Shown one piece after another: positions 1 through 8,515 of a stretch of 15,018 bases of DNA. Source of the DNA: JAAZAI01 sp050942875 (GTDB taxonomy: Bacteria > Verrucomicrobiota > Kiritimatiellia > RFP12 > UBA3636). The stretch lies in the NCBI GenBank assembly GCA_050942875.1, contig JBMNOD010000086.1, positions 1-15,018 of the forward strand. The letters are read 5' to 3'. Within the stretch, counting starts at the first letter, position 1; every line of letters starts with the position of its first letter. The notes beneath the pieces are model-generated. The model did no database searches, had not been told where the DNA came from, and saw only the letters and a list, made by a program, of their open reading frames with translations. The position numbers and the translations under genes are program-made.

Positions 1-2
1 CG

Positions 3-653
3 GGGCGGCCCTGGCGCGTCGTGATGCTCGGCGATTCGATCGTCCAGGACACGTTCCATTCCCAGTTCCATGCGCTCGTCAAGCGGGCGTTCCCGCGGTC
101 GAATGCCGAATGGATCCTGTCCATGCGCGGCGGGACGGGCTGCTGGTACTACATCCTCGCGGACAACTTCTATTCGTATGTGGTGGACCACCGGCCGGAC
201 CTGCTCGTCGTCGGAGGCATCTCGAACGCGCGCAAGCACGACGAGACGCCGCTCGGGCGCGACGTCGGGCCGACGGGCCCGGAGGCGATGGTGCGCGTGG
301 CGAAGCTCGCGCGCGAACGGCTCGGCTGCGAAGTGCTGATCGTCAACAATCCGCTGGCGGTCGACTACCGTCCCTACGACGCGGCCGACCCCGACGCGCC
401 GCTTCCGAAGATGAGCTTCAACGTGCACCACTTCGAAATGATCCGCAACCAGGGCTGGGACTACGGCATGCTCAAGAACCTCTGCGACGGGGCGGGCATC
501 CCCTGGTGGGACGCCTTCGTGCCGTGCTACGACTGGTTGTTCCGTTCGGAACTGCCGTTTGGCCACTTCAGTCGCGACGCCGTCCATTCCGGCGAGCTCG
601 GCAAGCAGATCATCGGGCACGTGATGCTCCGGTACTTCACCTCCGGGAAATAA
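3..653 (+). CDS. SGNH/GDSL-type hydrolase, 5' end outside window
   Basis: The reading frame is open to the left edge. The segment WRVVMLGDSIVQ at the edge is SGNH block I with nucleophile Ser in GDS, so the true start probably lies upstream; GTG at 21 would cut into the block I strand. Further on, GGTGCWYY may supply the block II Gly and VVGGISNA a block III-like Gly/Asn. SRDAVHSGELG near the end fits the catalytic Asp-x-x-His of block V (D186 and H189 counted from the GTG at 21). The family hydrolyses ester bonds, often acetyl or acyl groups on glycans, and the position before a putative secreted glycoside hydrolase suggests a carbohydrate-esterase role (inference). The stop lies 12 bp before the next gene, with the Shine-Dalgarno of that gene overlapping it, so the genes are probably co-transcribed. 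No signal peptide can be judged because the N-terminus is missing. The substrate is unknown. Confidence 0.8.
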   Translation, partial: GRPWRVVMLGDSIVQDTFHSQFHALVKRAFPRSNAEWILSMRGGTGCWYYILADNFYSYVVDHRPDLLVVGGISNARKHDETPLGRDVGPTGPEAMVRVAKLARERLGCEVLIVNNPLAVDYRPYDAADPDAPLPKMSFNVHHFEMIRNQGWDYGMLKNLCDGAGIPWWDAFVPCYDWLFRSELPFGHFSRDAVHSGELGKQIIGHVMLRYFTSGK

Positions 654-665
654 GGACAACAAGAC

Positions 666-3600
666 ATGAATCGCACCAACCACCTGAAAAGCCTGTCGTC
701 CCTTGCCGCCACCGCCGCCACAACGGCGCTTGCGTTCGCCGCGCAGGGCGGCGAGACCGTGTTCTCGGGGCCGTTCTGGAAGCCGGACGGGCATTACGGC
801 GACGGGCGCAAGTCGAGCGCGGACTGCCTGAAGACGCCGGAGCAGGCGCCGCACGGCCACATCGTCGCCTACGCGCTCGACATCCCCGCGACGGGCTGGT
901 ACGCGCCGTTCTTCAAGGGCCGGATCGGCGACCAGGACTTCTTCGTCGACGACCGGCTCGTGGCGCAGCAGCGCGTGCCGGGGCCGGTCGGGGCGGACGG
1001 CTTCAGCCAGGGCGTCGCCCTCTATCTGGAGAAGGGCCGCCATGACCTGCGGCTGGAACGGCCCGGACGCCGCGGGTTCCCGATGCAGATGTTCGAGCGG
1101 ATCGAGGTCCGCTCGCTCGCTCCGTCCGAGGCGAACTGGTTCTTCGCCGACAAGGCGGGGCACGACGTCGTCCGCCTCGGCGAGAGCGTGTCGTTCGAAG
1201 TGACGGCGGGCCTTCCCGATCGCCCCGTCCGCTACGAATTCAAGGCGGCGCCGCAGTACGGGCCGGACGCGAAGAATCCGGTGGCGCTCGGCGCGCTTGA
1301 GTTCCCGGCGACGCCGCGTCCCGTGACGCGGACGGTGTCGTTGAAGCTGCCGCAGGAGGCCATGTACCATGTCACGGCGTTTGCGAACGGCCAGGCGCTG
1401 CCGGCGAACGCCTTCCCGCGGTTCGAGGTCGTGGCGATCGACGTGGACGAGCGCGGCGCCGATTCGGCGACGTTCGCGCTCGAGCCCGTCGTGGACATCG
1501 ATTGCGTCGCGGTGAAGCCCGACGCCGAAGCGAACGGCGCGTCGCAGGTCGTGCGCCGCCATTCGCTCGCCTACCGCGAATCGCACGACTGCTCGAAGGA
1601 GACGAACGAGCCTTACGACGGCAACAACAGCGAGAACCTCTCCTGCTTCGCCTACCGTGTGAAGGTCCCCGCCGCGCAGGTGCCGTATCTCCTCGAAGTC
1701 GAGTATCCCGACGACGCGCGGCGCTCGGTCTGCATCCGGCACGACTGGATGAAGGAAGGCACGATGGAATACCTCTCGTCCAACGCGGGGTACCAGACGA
1801 AGAGCTTCGAGACGGGCGGATTCTTCCCCTTGTCCGGCGAGATGAAGCGCCAGGGCCAGATCATCTGGCCGCTCTCCACCGAAGGATGCGTCACCGTCGT
1901 CAACCAGAGCGCCGGCACGCGAGCGGCCGTCGCGCGCATCCGCCTCTCGCGCTTTGCGGACGACCGGCCGCCGGCGCAGGGCGTCACGCGCGCGGGCGGA
2001 CGCACGTTTGCGTACTGGAGCGAGGAAGGCGACAGCTTCGGCGTCATGCTCGGCGCGGGCGGCGGCGTGCACACCCTGAGCGGCGAGAAGTTCCCGTATC
2101 TCGAGGCGGCGAAGCGCTGGTATCAGATGATCCGCTTCTACGGCGGCAACGCGATGAGCGGCTGCGGCTTCGCCTACCAGGGGGCGTACTGGAATTCGAA
2201 GGCGCTCAAGGGCGTCGGCCTGCGCCCGTTCTCCGCGCTCCGCATGTTCGCGCTGCTGGGCGAGAAGTACCAGATGAGCTACATCCCCGAATGGTTCAAC
2301 ACCCAGTGGTACATGGACAAGGTCGTCTATCCGGCGCGCGCCGGCGGCGAAGAGAACTCGCAGGCGAAGAACGCCTCGGGAAGCCTCGCGGGCGGCGGCG
2401 TGAACGCGCTCTGCCCCGCCGTGCAGGAGACGGTCCTCGCGGCGATGCGCGAGATCCACGAGGAGATCGGCGACTCGCCCGCGTTCAAGGGGCTCACCGT
2501 CCGGGCCGATCCCTGGCAGTACCGCGGCGAGTTCTTCTTCAAGTCCCTGCACTGGGGCTACAACGAATCCATCGTCCGCGCCTTCGAAAAGGAGGCCGGC
2601 ATCGCCGTGCCGGCGGGGACGGCGACGGACTACTTCCATTTCCTGACGGGCCCCGGCGTGAAGGATCGCTGGGTGGCCTGGCGCTGCGAGAAGATCGCCG
2701 ACTACCACCAGCGCATTCTCGACGCGCTTCGCGGCGGCACGCGCGACGACGTCTTCTTCGGCATGGCCGGGCAGTTCGACCAGGAGAACCTCTACAGCCG
2801 CGAGGAGACGCTTGCGGCGCGCGCGCTGGGCTGCGGCGTCGATTCCGAGGCGTATCGCGATTCGGACGGCCTTTCGATCATCCCGATCGCCCGCTACGGT
2901 TCGCGCACGCCGTCCGCCCGGGACCGCCGGATCTACGACGAGTTCTTCCGGGTCGATTCGACGGAGGGCGGCATGTGTACGCCGCGTGCGTTCGCGAGCT
3001 ACATGACGTACATGGAGCTCGGCCGGGAGTGGCCGGCGGCGAAGCTCGGCTTCGATCTCAAGCAGAAGGGCGGCAAGCCGCCGTACCATTGCTCGGGCGT
3101 GGTCGCCGCCGGACGGGCCGGGCTCGAGAAGTTCGCGGTCGTGCTCGCCGAACAGGACACGGCCTACTTCCGCGAGGGCGGCAACTGCGACTCGTTTGGC
3201 TCGCCGGAGATCTTCGGGCCGTGGTTCGCCGAATACGAGCGCCTGCCGGCCGAGAAGTTCGACCGCGTGCCGGGCGTGAACGATCCCGTCGCCGTCTGGC
3301 AGAAGACGACGGGCGGCCGTTTCTGGTACTACGCCGTCAACAAGGAGTCGTTCGCGACCGAGGCGACGCTGGTGTTCTCGGACGGAACGACGCGCGCGAT
3401 CGCGCTCGAACCGTGGGGGCTCAAGGTCTTCGAGGAGGACGCCGGGCGCGCGCTTGCGTCCGCGACGAGCGTCTATCCCGAGGCGGAACGCCTCCAGGTG
3501 CGCAAGCTGCTCGCTTTCGCGCAGTCGCTCGAAGGCACGGTGCGCGATCTCGCCTATGCCGACGGCCTTGCCCGGGCGTGGGAGGCCGCCGAGGCGGGGA

Positions 3601-5492
3601 AGTGGTGGCGCGCGCGCGTCACGCTCAACAGCGAACCCCTGTATCGCGGCTACGCCGCGGCGGGGAACCTCCCGGGCGAGGTGCTGCGCACGCCGTTCCC
3701 CGACAAGCTCGACACCCAGAGCCCCAAGAACGGCCACTGGCGGCTTTGCACGCCGACCCTCCCGGTGGCGACGCTCGATTACGACAGGGCGACGGCCGAG
3801 ATCGTCGATTCACGCGAGGTCAACGACGCATGGCGGGGCGAAAAGGTGCTTTGGAGCGAAACGGGCGAGATCGCCTTCACGCTCGCCGTGCCGGCCGAGG
3901 GGCGGTACGACCTCGTCCTCGGCGCCGTTGGCGATGCGAAGGGCGTTGCGACGGTGACGGTCGACGGCAGGATCCTTGGCGATGTCTGCACGTTCCGGAA
4001 GGCGAAGGCGCCGATGACGGCGACGTTCCGCGGCATCGCGCTCGCGCCGGGCGAGGCGGCCGTGAAGATCGCCGCCGCGTCGGGCGCGGGCGTCTACGGC
4101 GTCCGCTTCCTGCCGGCGATGAAGCCGATCCCCGGCGCGGACTGGGCCGTGGCGGGGCCGTTCGCCGCGTTCTGGGGGTCGATGGCGGGGCAGGGCGACG
4201 AAAGCCTCAAGGACGGCTTCGACGACCTGATGAAGACCGATCTCGCGTCCGTCGACTGGAAGCTCGCCGCGCCAGGCGTGCGGGACAATCTCTGGGATCG
4301 CGGCGTGCAGATGCCGCTCCGGATCGGATCGACGGGGAACGACCGCCTCATCGCGCGCACGACGGTGATGTCGGAACGCGACCGCACGGCGACGCTGATC
4401 GTCGCCGTCGACTGGTGGTGCCGCGCGACGCTGAACGGCGAACTTGTCAAGACCGACGTCGTGGGCGGCGGACACGAAATCAACGGCTGCAACTACTGGG
4501 GCTGGTATCCGATGTACACGGGCGTCGTCAACCTGAAGAAGGGCGCAAACGATCTCGTCCTCTACGTGAACGGCGGTTCGCTCGGCAGCGCGATCGCCGG
4601 GTGGATTTCGGACGACGACGACATCCTCACGACCGCCCATCCGCCGCAGAAGGACTTGCGGCTGGAGAACGACAAGGTGTTTGCCGAGATCGACGCCACG
4701 CACGGCGGACGCGTCCTCGCGTTCGGCCCGAAGGGCGGACGCAACTGGCTGTGGCGCAACGAGGCCGCGCGGGAGCAAGCCGATCCGAAGGCCTGGAGGA
4801 ACATCGGCGGCGAGAAGACGTGGGTCGGCGCGATCGGCGACTGGGCCGAGCAGTTCGGCCTCGCGAGAAGCTGGCCGCCGCCGACGTGGTTCGACGGCTC
4901 GGCGTTTTCGGTCGAGCGCGCGGAGAAGGATGCCGTCTCGCTCAGGAGCCGCGTTTCGCCAGGCGATTTCTGGAAGGTCGTCCTCAACCGGCGGATTTCC
5001 CTCGCCGACGACGCGTTGGTCGTTCGTTCGACGCTTGAGACGAAGGAGATGACGGAAGAGACGCCCGCGCGGATGTGGAACTGGTCGGTGGCGCAGGTGC
5101 CCGAGGCGAAGCGGCTTGCCGTCCGCCTCGTCGGCCGCAAGCGCGCGATGCGGGGCCAGACGACGGGCGAGGCCGTGAAGCCGATCGGCCGCGAGGGCGA
5201 TTGGATCCTCTACGATTTCGAGGACTTCGGCGTGAACGGGCTCATGAACTTCGATGCCGACGCGGTCGCGGCGGAATACGACGACGGGTGGCTCCTCGTC
5301 CGCCACCGTGCCGACCCCGCCACGGTCGAGCCGTTCGAGAAGCCCCGCTGCGCGGTCTACCATTCGGAGCCCGCCAAGGATGTGAAAGGCGATCCGTCGA
5401 AGGCGTACATCGAACTTGAGTTTCTTTGCTACGGCCCCAACACCTCGATGGACGTCGAACTTTCCCATGTCAGTGAATGGCAATTCAAATGA
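666..5492 (+). CDS. Secreted multidomain protein, putative TIM-barrel glycoside hydrolase with mutarotase-like C-terminus
   Basis: A 1608-residue exported protein. Residues 1-26 form a signal peptide (MNRTNHLK, then an Ala/Thr/Leu-rich core ending AFA-AQG). AAGGA at 652-656 supports the ATG at 666. Domains judged by eye: about 30-150, a PA14/CBM-like beta-sandwich; 155-255, Ig-like; 260-430, a second beta-sandwich; 440-900, a Trp/Tyr-rich alternating alpha/beta region typical of a TIM barrel (YQMSYIPEWF, RADPWQYRGEF, GMAGQFDQENLY); 900-960, a small beta domain; 960-1030, helical; 1040-1170, CBM-like; 1175-1335, a jelly-roll-like domain (VDWWCRATLNGELV); 1338-1605, resembling galactose-mutarotase-like/DUF4380 domains (THGGRVLAFGPKGGRNWLW). 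I cannot assign a CAZy family or name catalytic acids. Its SGNH neighbour upstream and beta-helix protein downstream suggest extracellular polysaccharide breakdown. It could instead be a non-catalytic glycan-binding protein. Exported status is fairly sure; the enzymatic role is an inference. Confidence 0.7.
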   Translation: MNRTNHLKSLSSLAATAATTALAFAAQGGETVFSGPFWKPDGHYGDGRKSSADCLKTPEQAPHGHIVAYALDIPATGWYAPFFKGRIGDQDFFVDDRLVAQQRVPGPVGADGFSQGVALYLEKGRHDLRLERPGRRGFPMQMFERIEVRSLAPSEANWFFADKAGHDVVRLGESVSFEVTAGLPDRPVRYEFKAAPQYGPDAKNPVALGALEFPATPRPVTRTVSLKLPQEAMYHVTAFANGQALPANAFPRFEVVAIDVDERGADSATFALEPVVDIDCVAVKPDAEANGASQVVRRHSLAYRESHDCSKETNEPYDGNNSENLSCFAYRVKVPAAQVPYLLEVEYPDDARRSVCIRHDWMKEGTMEYLSSNAGYQTKSFETGGFFPLSGEMKRQGQIIWPLSTEGCVTVVNQSAGTRAAVARIRLSRFADDRPPAQGVTRAGGRTFAYWSEEGDSFGVMLGAGGGVHTLSGEKFPYLEAAKRWYQMIRFYGGNAMSGCGFAYQGAYWNSKALKGVGLRPFSALRMFALLGEKYQMSYIPEWFNTQWYMDKVVYPARAGGEENSQAKNASGSLAGGGVNALCPAVQETVLAAMREIHEEIGDSPAFKGLTVRADPWQYRGEFFFKSLHWGYNESIVRAFEKEAGIAVPAGTATDYFHFLTGPGVKDRWVAWRCEKIADYHQRILDALRGGTRDDVFFGMAGQFDQENLYSREETLAARALGCGVDSEAYRDSDGLSIIPIARYGSRTPSARDRRIYDEFFRVDSTEGGMCTPRAFASYMTYMELGREWPAAKLGFDLKQKGGKPPYHCSGVVAAGRAGLEKFAVVLAEQDTAYFREGGNCDSFGSPEIFGPWFAEYERLPAEKFDRVPGVNDPVAVWQKTTGGRFWYYAVNKESFATEATLVFSDGTTRAIALEPWGLKVFEEDAGRALASATSVYPEAERLQVRKLLAFAQSLEGTVRDLAYADGLARAWEAAEAGKWWRARVTLNSEPLYRGYAAAGNLPGEVLRTPFPDKLDTQSPKNGHWRLCTPTLPVATLDYDRATAEIVDSREVNDAWRGEKVLWSETGEIAFTLAVPAEGRYDLVLGAVGDAKGVATVTVDGRILGDVCTFRKAKAPMTATFRGIALAPGEAAVKIAAASGAGVYGVRFLPAMKPIPGADWAVAGPFAAFWGSMAGQGDESLKDGFDDLMKTDLASVDWKLAAPGVRDNLWDRGVQMPLRIGSTGNDRLIARTTVMSERDRTATLIVAVDWWCRATLNGELVKTDVVGGGHEINGCNYWGWYPMYTGVVNLKKGANDLVLYVNGGSLGSAIAGWISDDDDILTTAHPPQKDLRLENDKVFAEIDATHGGRVLAFGPKGGRNWLWRNEAAREQADPKAWRNIGGEKTWVGAIGDWAEQFGLARSWPPPTWFDGSAFSVERAEKDAVSLRSRVSPGDFWKVVLNRRISLADDALVVRSTLETKEMTEETPARMWNWSVAQVPEAKRLAVRLVGRKRAMRGQTTGEAVKPIGREGDWILYDFEDFGVNGLMNFDADAVAAEYDDGWLLVRHRADPATVEPFEKPRCAVYHSEPAKDVKGDPSKAYIELEFLCYGPNTSMDVELSHVSEWQFK

Positions 5493-5500
5493 GAGGAGAA
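5493..5500 (+). promoter_or_regulatory. Shine-Dalgarno of the beta-helix gene
   Basis: GAGGAGAA starts one base after the previous stop and lies 4 nt before ATG 5505. It fixes the start and hence the long polar n-region of the signal peptide. Confidence 0.7.
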
Positions 5501-5504
5501 GAAC

Positions 5505-7718
5505 ATGAAGACAAGCAAATGTGGAACGCCGGATGCGAACAAACCGCGGATCCGGTTTGATGGGAGAAACGTCGCGCCGGCAACGCCGAGGCGGGGATCG
5601 CTGCTCTGCGCGAGCAGAAGCTGTGTTCTCGCCGTGGCGCTGACGAGCACGGCCCTGGCCGCGTTTGCGGCATCGACGGCGCCGGAGCTCAAAGTCCATG
5701 CCTCGAATCGCGGCGGCAACGCCGGAACGGGCGGCACCGCGACGTCAGACGTGACGCTGACGTGGACGGTCTCCGACTACGGCGCAGGCGCCAGTTCGAC
5801 CGGCCCGCTCACGCTGGAGCTTTCCGAGACGTCCGATTTCGCGACGAAGACCGACGTTGTCGTCGCCGGGGCGGTCTCGGGGGCGGTGCCGATCAGCGGC
5901 ACCTACACGGTGGCCGGCCTCGCCGCGGGCGAGATGCGGTATGCGCGGCTTCGCGCGACGAACGACCTGTCCGTCGTCGGCACGAGCCTCGTCTTTCCGT
6001 TCTCCTCGCTGACGAGCAGGACCTCGACGGACTGGGTCTCGCGCGGCACGGTTCGCCACGTCGACAACCAGACGGGCAGCGACGAGACGGGCGACGGCAG
6101 CGCGGCGAAGCCGTACGCGACGATCGCCCGCGCCGCCTACCACGCCTGCCAGTTCGACCGGATCGTGATCCAGCCCGGCAAGACCTATGAGCTCGCCTCG
6201 CCGGTCGCCTTCCCGAATCTCCCCCTCAACAAGGAGTATGCGCAGATCACGATCGAGAGCGCGGTCGAAGGCGAGCAGGCCGTGCTCGACGGCGGCGGCG
6301 TCTGCTACGCCCTCGACACGCCGTTCGGCGGCATGTACTACAAGGATCTCTGCGTGACGAACTGCACGTCGTCCGAGAACGAATGCGGCGGCGCGATGCG
6401 GACGGGGGTGTACGGATGGGGCGAGGGCGCGGAGATGTGGCGCCTGGGGCGGAAGTTCGAGCGGTGCACGTTCGTGGACTGCACCCACACGACCGGTTCG
6501 GGCGGCGCGCTGTACCTCAAGAAGGCCATCGTCGAGGATTGCGACTTCATCGGGAACCGGGCCGCGAAATATGCGGGCGCGGTCTGTTCGCGCAGCGACG
6601 GCAACGGCAGGGTCCTCAATCGCTATCGCAATTGCCGCTTCGTCGGCAATGTCGGCGGAACGGACGGAGCGACCGGGAATAGCGGGGGCGCCGTCCATTG
6701 CCATCAGTACGGCACGCAGGAATTCTACGACTGCACGTTCATCAGCAACCGGACGGATTCGACGAAATACGGCGACTGCCATGCGGGCGCCATCAACCAT
6801 GCTGTCAACCTGATCTCGAACTGCACGTTTTTCGCCAATAGCGCGCATTCGGGCGGCGGCGCGGTCTATGTTCGCGGTTCCGATGTGGAAATCCTCGACA
6901 GCCGGTTCATCGAGAACCATGTCCACGGCGGCGGCGACGACAACTACAACGGCGGCGGCGCGGTCTATAGCTGGACGGACAGCTGGCTGCCGACGATCCG
7001 CGGCTGCACGTTCGTCGGCAACACCTCGACGAACCAGGCGGGCGGTGCGGTGAGCGTCGGCAATTGTGCGGAGCTCTCGGACTGCGTGTTTTCGAACAAC
7101 TGGTCCGGCTCGGGCGCCGCGGCGCTGCGCATCCGGGGCACGGCCGACATCGTCGACCGCTGTTCCTTTGTCGGCAACGACACGACGGGTGTCGGCGGGG
7201 CGCTGGTTTCCTCCAGCGGCAACGCGAACACCCTGGCGTTCCGCAACTGCCTCTTCGCACGGAACACGGCGGGCGACACCGGCGGCGCCGCCCATTTGTC
7301 GAACTGGGCAACCTCCCAGTTCCCGGTCTTCGAGAGCTGCACGTTCGCCGGGAACGCGGCAGGGGGGAATGGCGCGGCGATCTACGCAAAGTTCGCCACG
7401 GTCGGCCTGACGAACTGCCTGTTCAGCGCGAACACCGCGAAAGGCGTCGAGGGCGTCCACTATGCGGAGTCCAGCGCGTCGCTCTCCTTCGACCACTGCT
7501 TCACCGAGGGCGATCCGAAGTTCGCCGACGCGGCGGGGGGCGACTACATGCTCAAGCCCAATTCGCCGTGCCGCAACGCGGGCGTCAACCTCGACTGGAT
7601 GCTCGATGCGACCGATCTGGCGGCGCGGCCGAAGGAAGGACGCATCGCCGAGGATGTCGTCGACATCGGCTGCTACGAATACTGGCCGCTCCGCGGTTTC
7701 ACGCTGATCATCCGCTGA
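5505..7718 (+). CDS. Secreted right-handed beta-helix protein with FN3-like N-terminal domain
   Basis: A 737-residue protein. The ATG at 5505 has a strong Shine-Dalgarno (GAGGAGAA, 5493-5500) directly after the previous stop, so translation is probably coupled. The signal peptide has an unusually long polar n-region (about 36 residues) before the hydrophobic core (CVLAVALTSTALAAFA, cleavage near residue 56). Residues about 60-165 look FN3-like (LTWTVSDYG, GTYTVAGLAAGEMRYARLRA). HVDNQTGSDETGDGSAAKPY and ATIARAA at about 185-208 is the usual entry to DUF1565-like parallel beta-helices. Residues about 270-660 carry repeated rungs of the form (N/G/D/S)CxF-x2-N-x(4-8)-GGA-x(2), close to chlamydial Pmp-type repeats. 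The end (DYMLKPNSPCRNAGV ... DIGCYEYW) is the common closing motif of such helices, followed only by a short tail, RGFTLIIR. No autotransporter barrel, LPXTG or PEP-CTERM anchor is visible. The role may be polysaccharide lyase-like or adhesive; no catalytic residues could be assigned. Confidence 0.8.
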   Translation: MKTSKCGTPDANKPRIRFDGRNVAPATPRRGSLLCASRSCVLAVALTSTALAAFAASTAPELKVHASNRGGNAGTGGTATSDVTLTWTVSDYGAGASSTGPLTLELSETSDFATKTDVVVAGAVSGAVPISGTYTVAGLAAGEMRYARLRATNDLSVVGTSLVFPFSSLTSRTSTDWVSRGTVRHVDNQTGSDETGDGSAAKPYATIARAAYHACQFDRIVIQPGKTYELASPVAFPNLPLNKEYAQITIESAVEGEQAVLDGGGVCYALDTPFGGMYYKDLCVTNCTSSENECGGAMRTGVYGWGEGAEMWRLGRKFERCTFVDCTHTTGSGGALYLKKAIVEDCDFIGNRAAKYAGAVCSRSDGNGRVLNRYRNCRFVGNVGGTDGATGNSGGAVHCHQYGTQEFYDCTFISNRTDSTKYGDCHAGAINHAVNLISNCTFFANSAHSGGGAVYVRGSDVEILDSRFIENHVHGGGDDNYNGGGAVYSWTDSWLPTIRGCTFVGNTSTNQAGGAVSVGNCAELSDCVFSNNWSGSGAAALRIRGTADIVDRCSFVGNDTTGVGGALVSSSGNANTLAFRNCLFARNTAGDTGGAAHLSNWATSQFPVFESCTFAGNAAGGNGAAIYAKFATVGLTNCLFSANTAKGVEGVHYAESSASLSFDHCFTEGDPKFADAAGGDYMLKPNSPCRNAGVNLDWMLDATDLAARPKEGRIAEDVVDIGCYEYWPLRGFTLIIR

Positions 7719-7733
7719 CAAGGCGAACGCCGC

Positions 7734-8102
7734 AAGGCTTGTAGCGGCGCCGTGAGGCGTTGAGGTTCGCAAGGCTTGTAGCGGCGCCGTGAGGCGTTGA
7801 GGTTCGCAAGGTTTGTAGCGGCGCCGTGAGGCGTTGAGGTTCGCAAGGCTTGTAGCGGCGCCGTGAGGCGTTGAGGTTCGCAAGGTTTGTAGCGGCGCCG
7901 TGAGGCGTTGAGGTTCGCAAGGTTTGTAGCGGCGCCGTGAGGCGTTGAGGTTCGCAAGGTTTGTAGCGGCGCCGTGAGGCGTTGAGGTTCGCAAGGCTTG
8001 TAGCGGCGCCGTGAGGCGTTGAGGTTCGCAAGGCTTGTAGCGGCGCCGTGAGGCGTTGAGGTTCGCAAGGTTTGTAGTGACGCCGTGAGGCGTTGAGGTC
8101 GC
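7734..8102. repeat. Ten tandem copies of a 37-bp unit with hairpin potential
   Basis: Units begin AAGGYTTGTAGCGGCGCCGT and start at 7734, 7771, 7808, 7845, 7882, 7919, 7956, 7993, 8030 and 8067. Copies 1-9 differ only at one C/T position (C,C,T,C,T,T,T,C,C). Copy 10 also reads TGTAGTGACGCC and has lost one T near its end. Each unit contains GGCGCC-GTGA-GGCGTT, a six-pair stem (two G-U pairs) with a GNRA-type loop on the + strand RNA. In copy 10 one G-U pair becomes A-U, so pairing is kept. The array nearly fills the gap between two convergent gene sets and could fold in read-through RNA. There are no spacers, so it is not CRISPR. The - strand is stop-free in all three frames and encodes a 37-residue periodic peptide, taken as a by-product of a period not divisible by three. 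Confidence 0.9.
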
Positions 8103-8149
8103 GGGAGATTCGCAACGTTGGCCGCAGGGCGGGAGCGTGGCTTCCGACC

Positions 8150-8174
8150 GATCCGTCGATCCGTCTAATCCGTC
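8150..8174. repeat. Short GATCCGTC direct repeats
   Basis: GATCCGTC occurs at 8150-8157 and 8158-8165, followed by the variant TAATCCGTC at 8166-8174, which runs into the stop codon of the leftward metallopeptidase gene. Copy number is small and no function is evident. Together with the degenerate sequence at 8103-8149 it completes the non-coding gap. Confidence 0.5.
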
Positions 8175-8511
8175 AGGATTCCTCAAAAGATCGCCTCCTG
8201 CCCGCCGCCCATTGCTTGAGGGCGGCTTCGGAGGCGGAGTAGTCGCCGAGATGGGCGCGCATCAGGCTTTTCCAGAGCTTGCCGTGGTTGGGGACGAAGA
8301 AGTGCAGGAGTTCATGCACGATGACGTAATCCCAGACGGCGCGATCCAATTCCAGCAGTTCGGCGTTGAAGTTGAGATGGCCCGTGGAGGTGCAGGACGC
8401 CCATTTGGCCCGCATGGGGCGGATGCCAAGCCAGGCGATTTCAACGCCGAGCTTGGACGCCCATTGGCGCACGGCTTGCTTGAACTGTTCCTTGGCGAGG
8501 TCGTTTTGCAT
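8173..8511 (-). CDS. Small DUF45/YgjP-SprT-like zinc metallopeptidase next to HsdR
   Basis: A 112-residue protein from ATG at 8511, four bases after the hsdR stop (8516-8518). The frame stays open upstream to 8673, but that part overlaps hsdR and does not look like the family, so the internal ATG is chosen. The sequence MRAKWASCTSTGHLNFNAEL, then WDYVIVHELLHFFVPNHGKL, matches the DUF45 core: an HELLH zinc motif with the third histidine in NHGKLW. YgjP proteins are about 170-240 residues; this one holds only the catalytic half, as do short forms I recall beside hsdR in other type I restriction operons. It is presumably translated by coupling with hsdR, as no clear ribosome site is seen. Its role in restriction systems is unknown; control of HsdR turnover is one possibility (inference). 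Confidence 0.85.
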   Translation of the reverse strand: MQNDLAKEQFKQAVRQWASKLGVEIAWLGIRPMRAKWASCTSTGHLNFNAELLELDRAVWDYVIVHELLHFFVPNHGKLWKSLMRAHLGDYSASEAALKQWAAGRRRSFEES

Positions 8512-8515
8512 CGGG

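Noticed and set aside
3810..5699. Long - strand frame (629 codons) antisense to the large secreted protein
   Set aside because: No recognisable motif, Arg-rich composition, and the + strand encodes coherent domains across the whole stretch.
7734..8102. CRISPR array
   Set aside because: The 37-bp units abut directly with no variable spacers, and no cas genes are visible.
5745..8186. Long - strand frame (813 codons) antisense to the beta-helix gene and running into the 37-bp repeats
   Set aside because: It is an Arg/Ala/Val-rich shadow of a GC-rich gene. The other strand carries a signal peptide, FN3-like and beta-helix motifs. The repeat part is open only because the unit lacks stops on the - strand.
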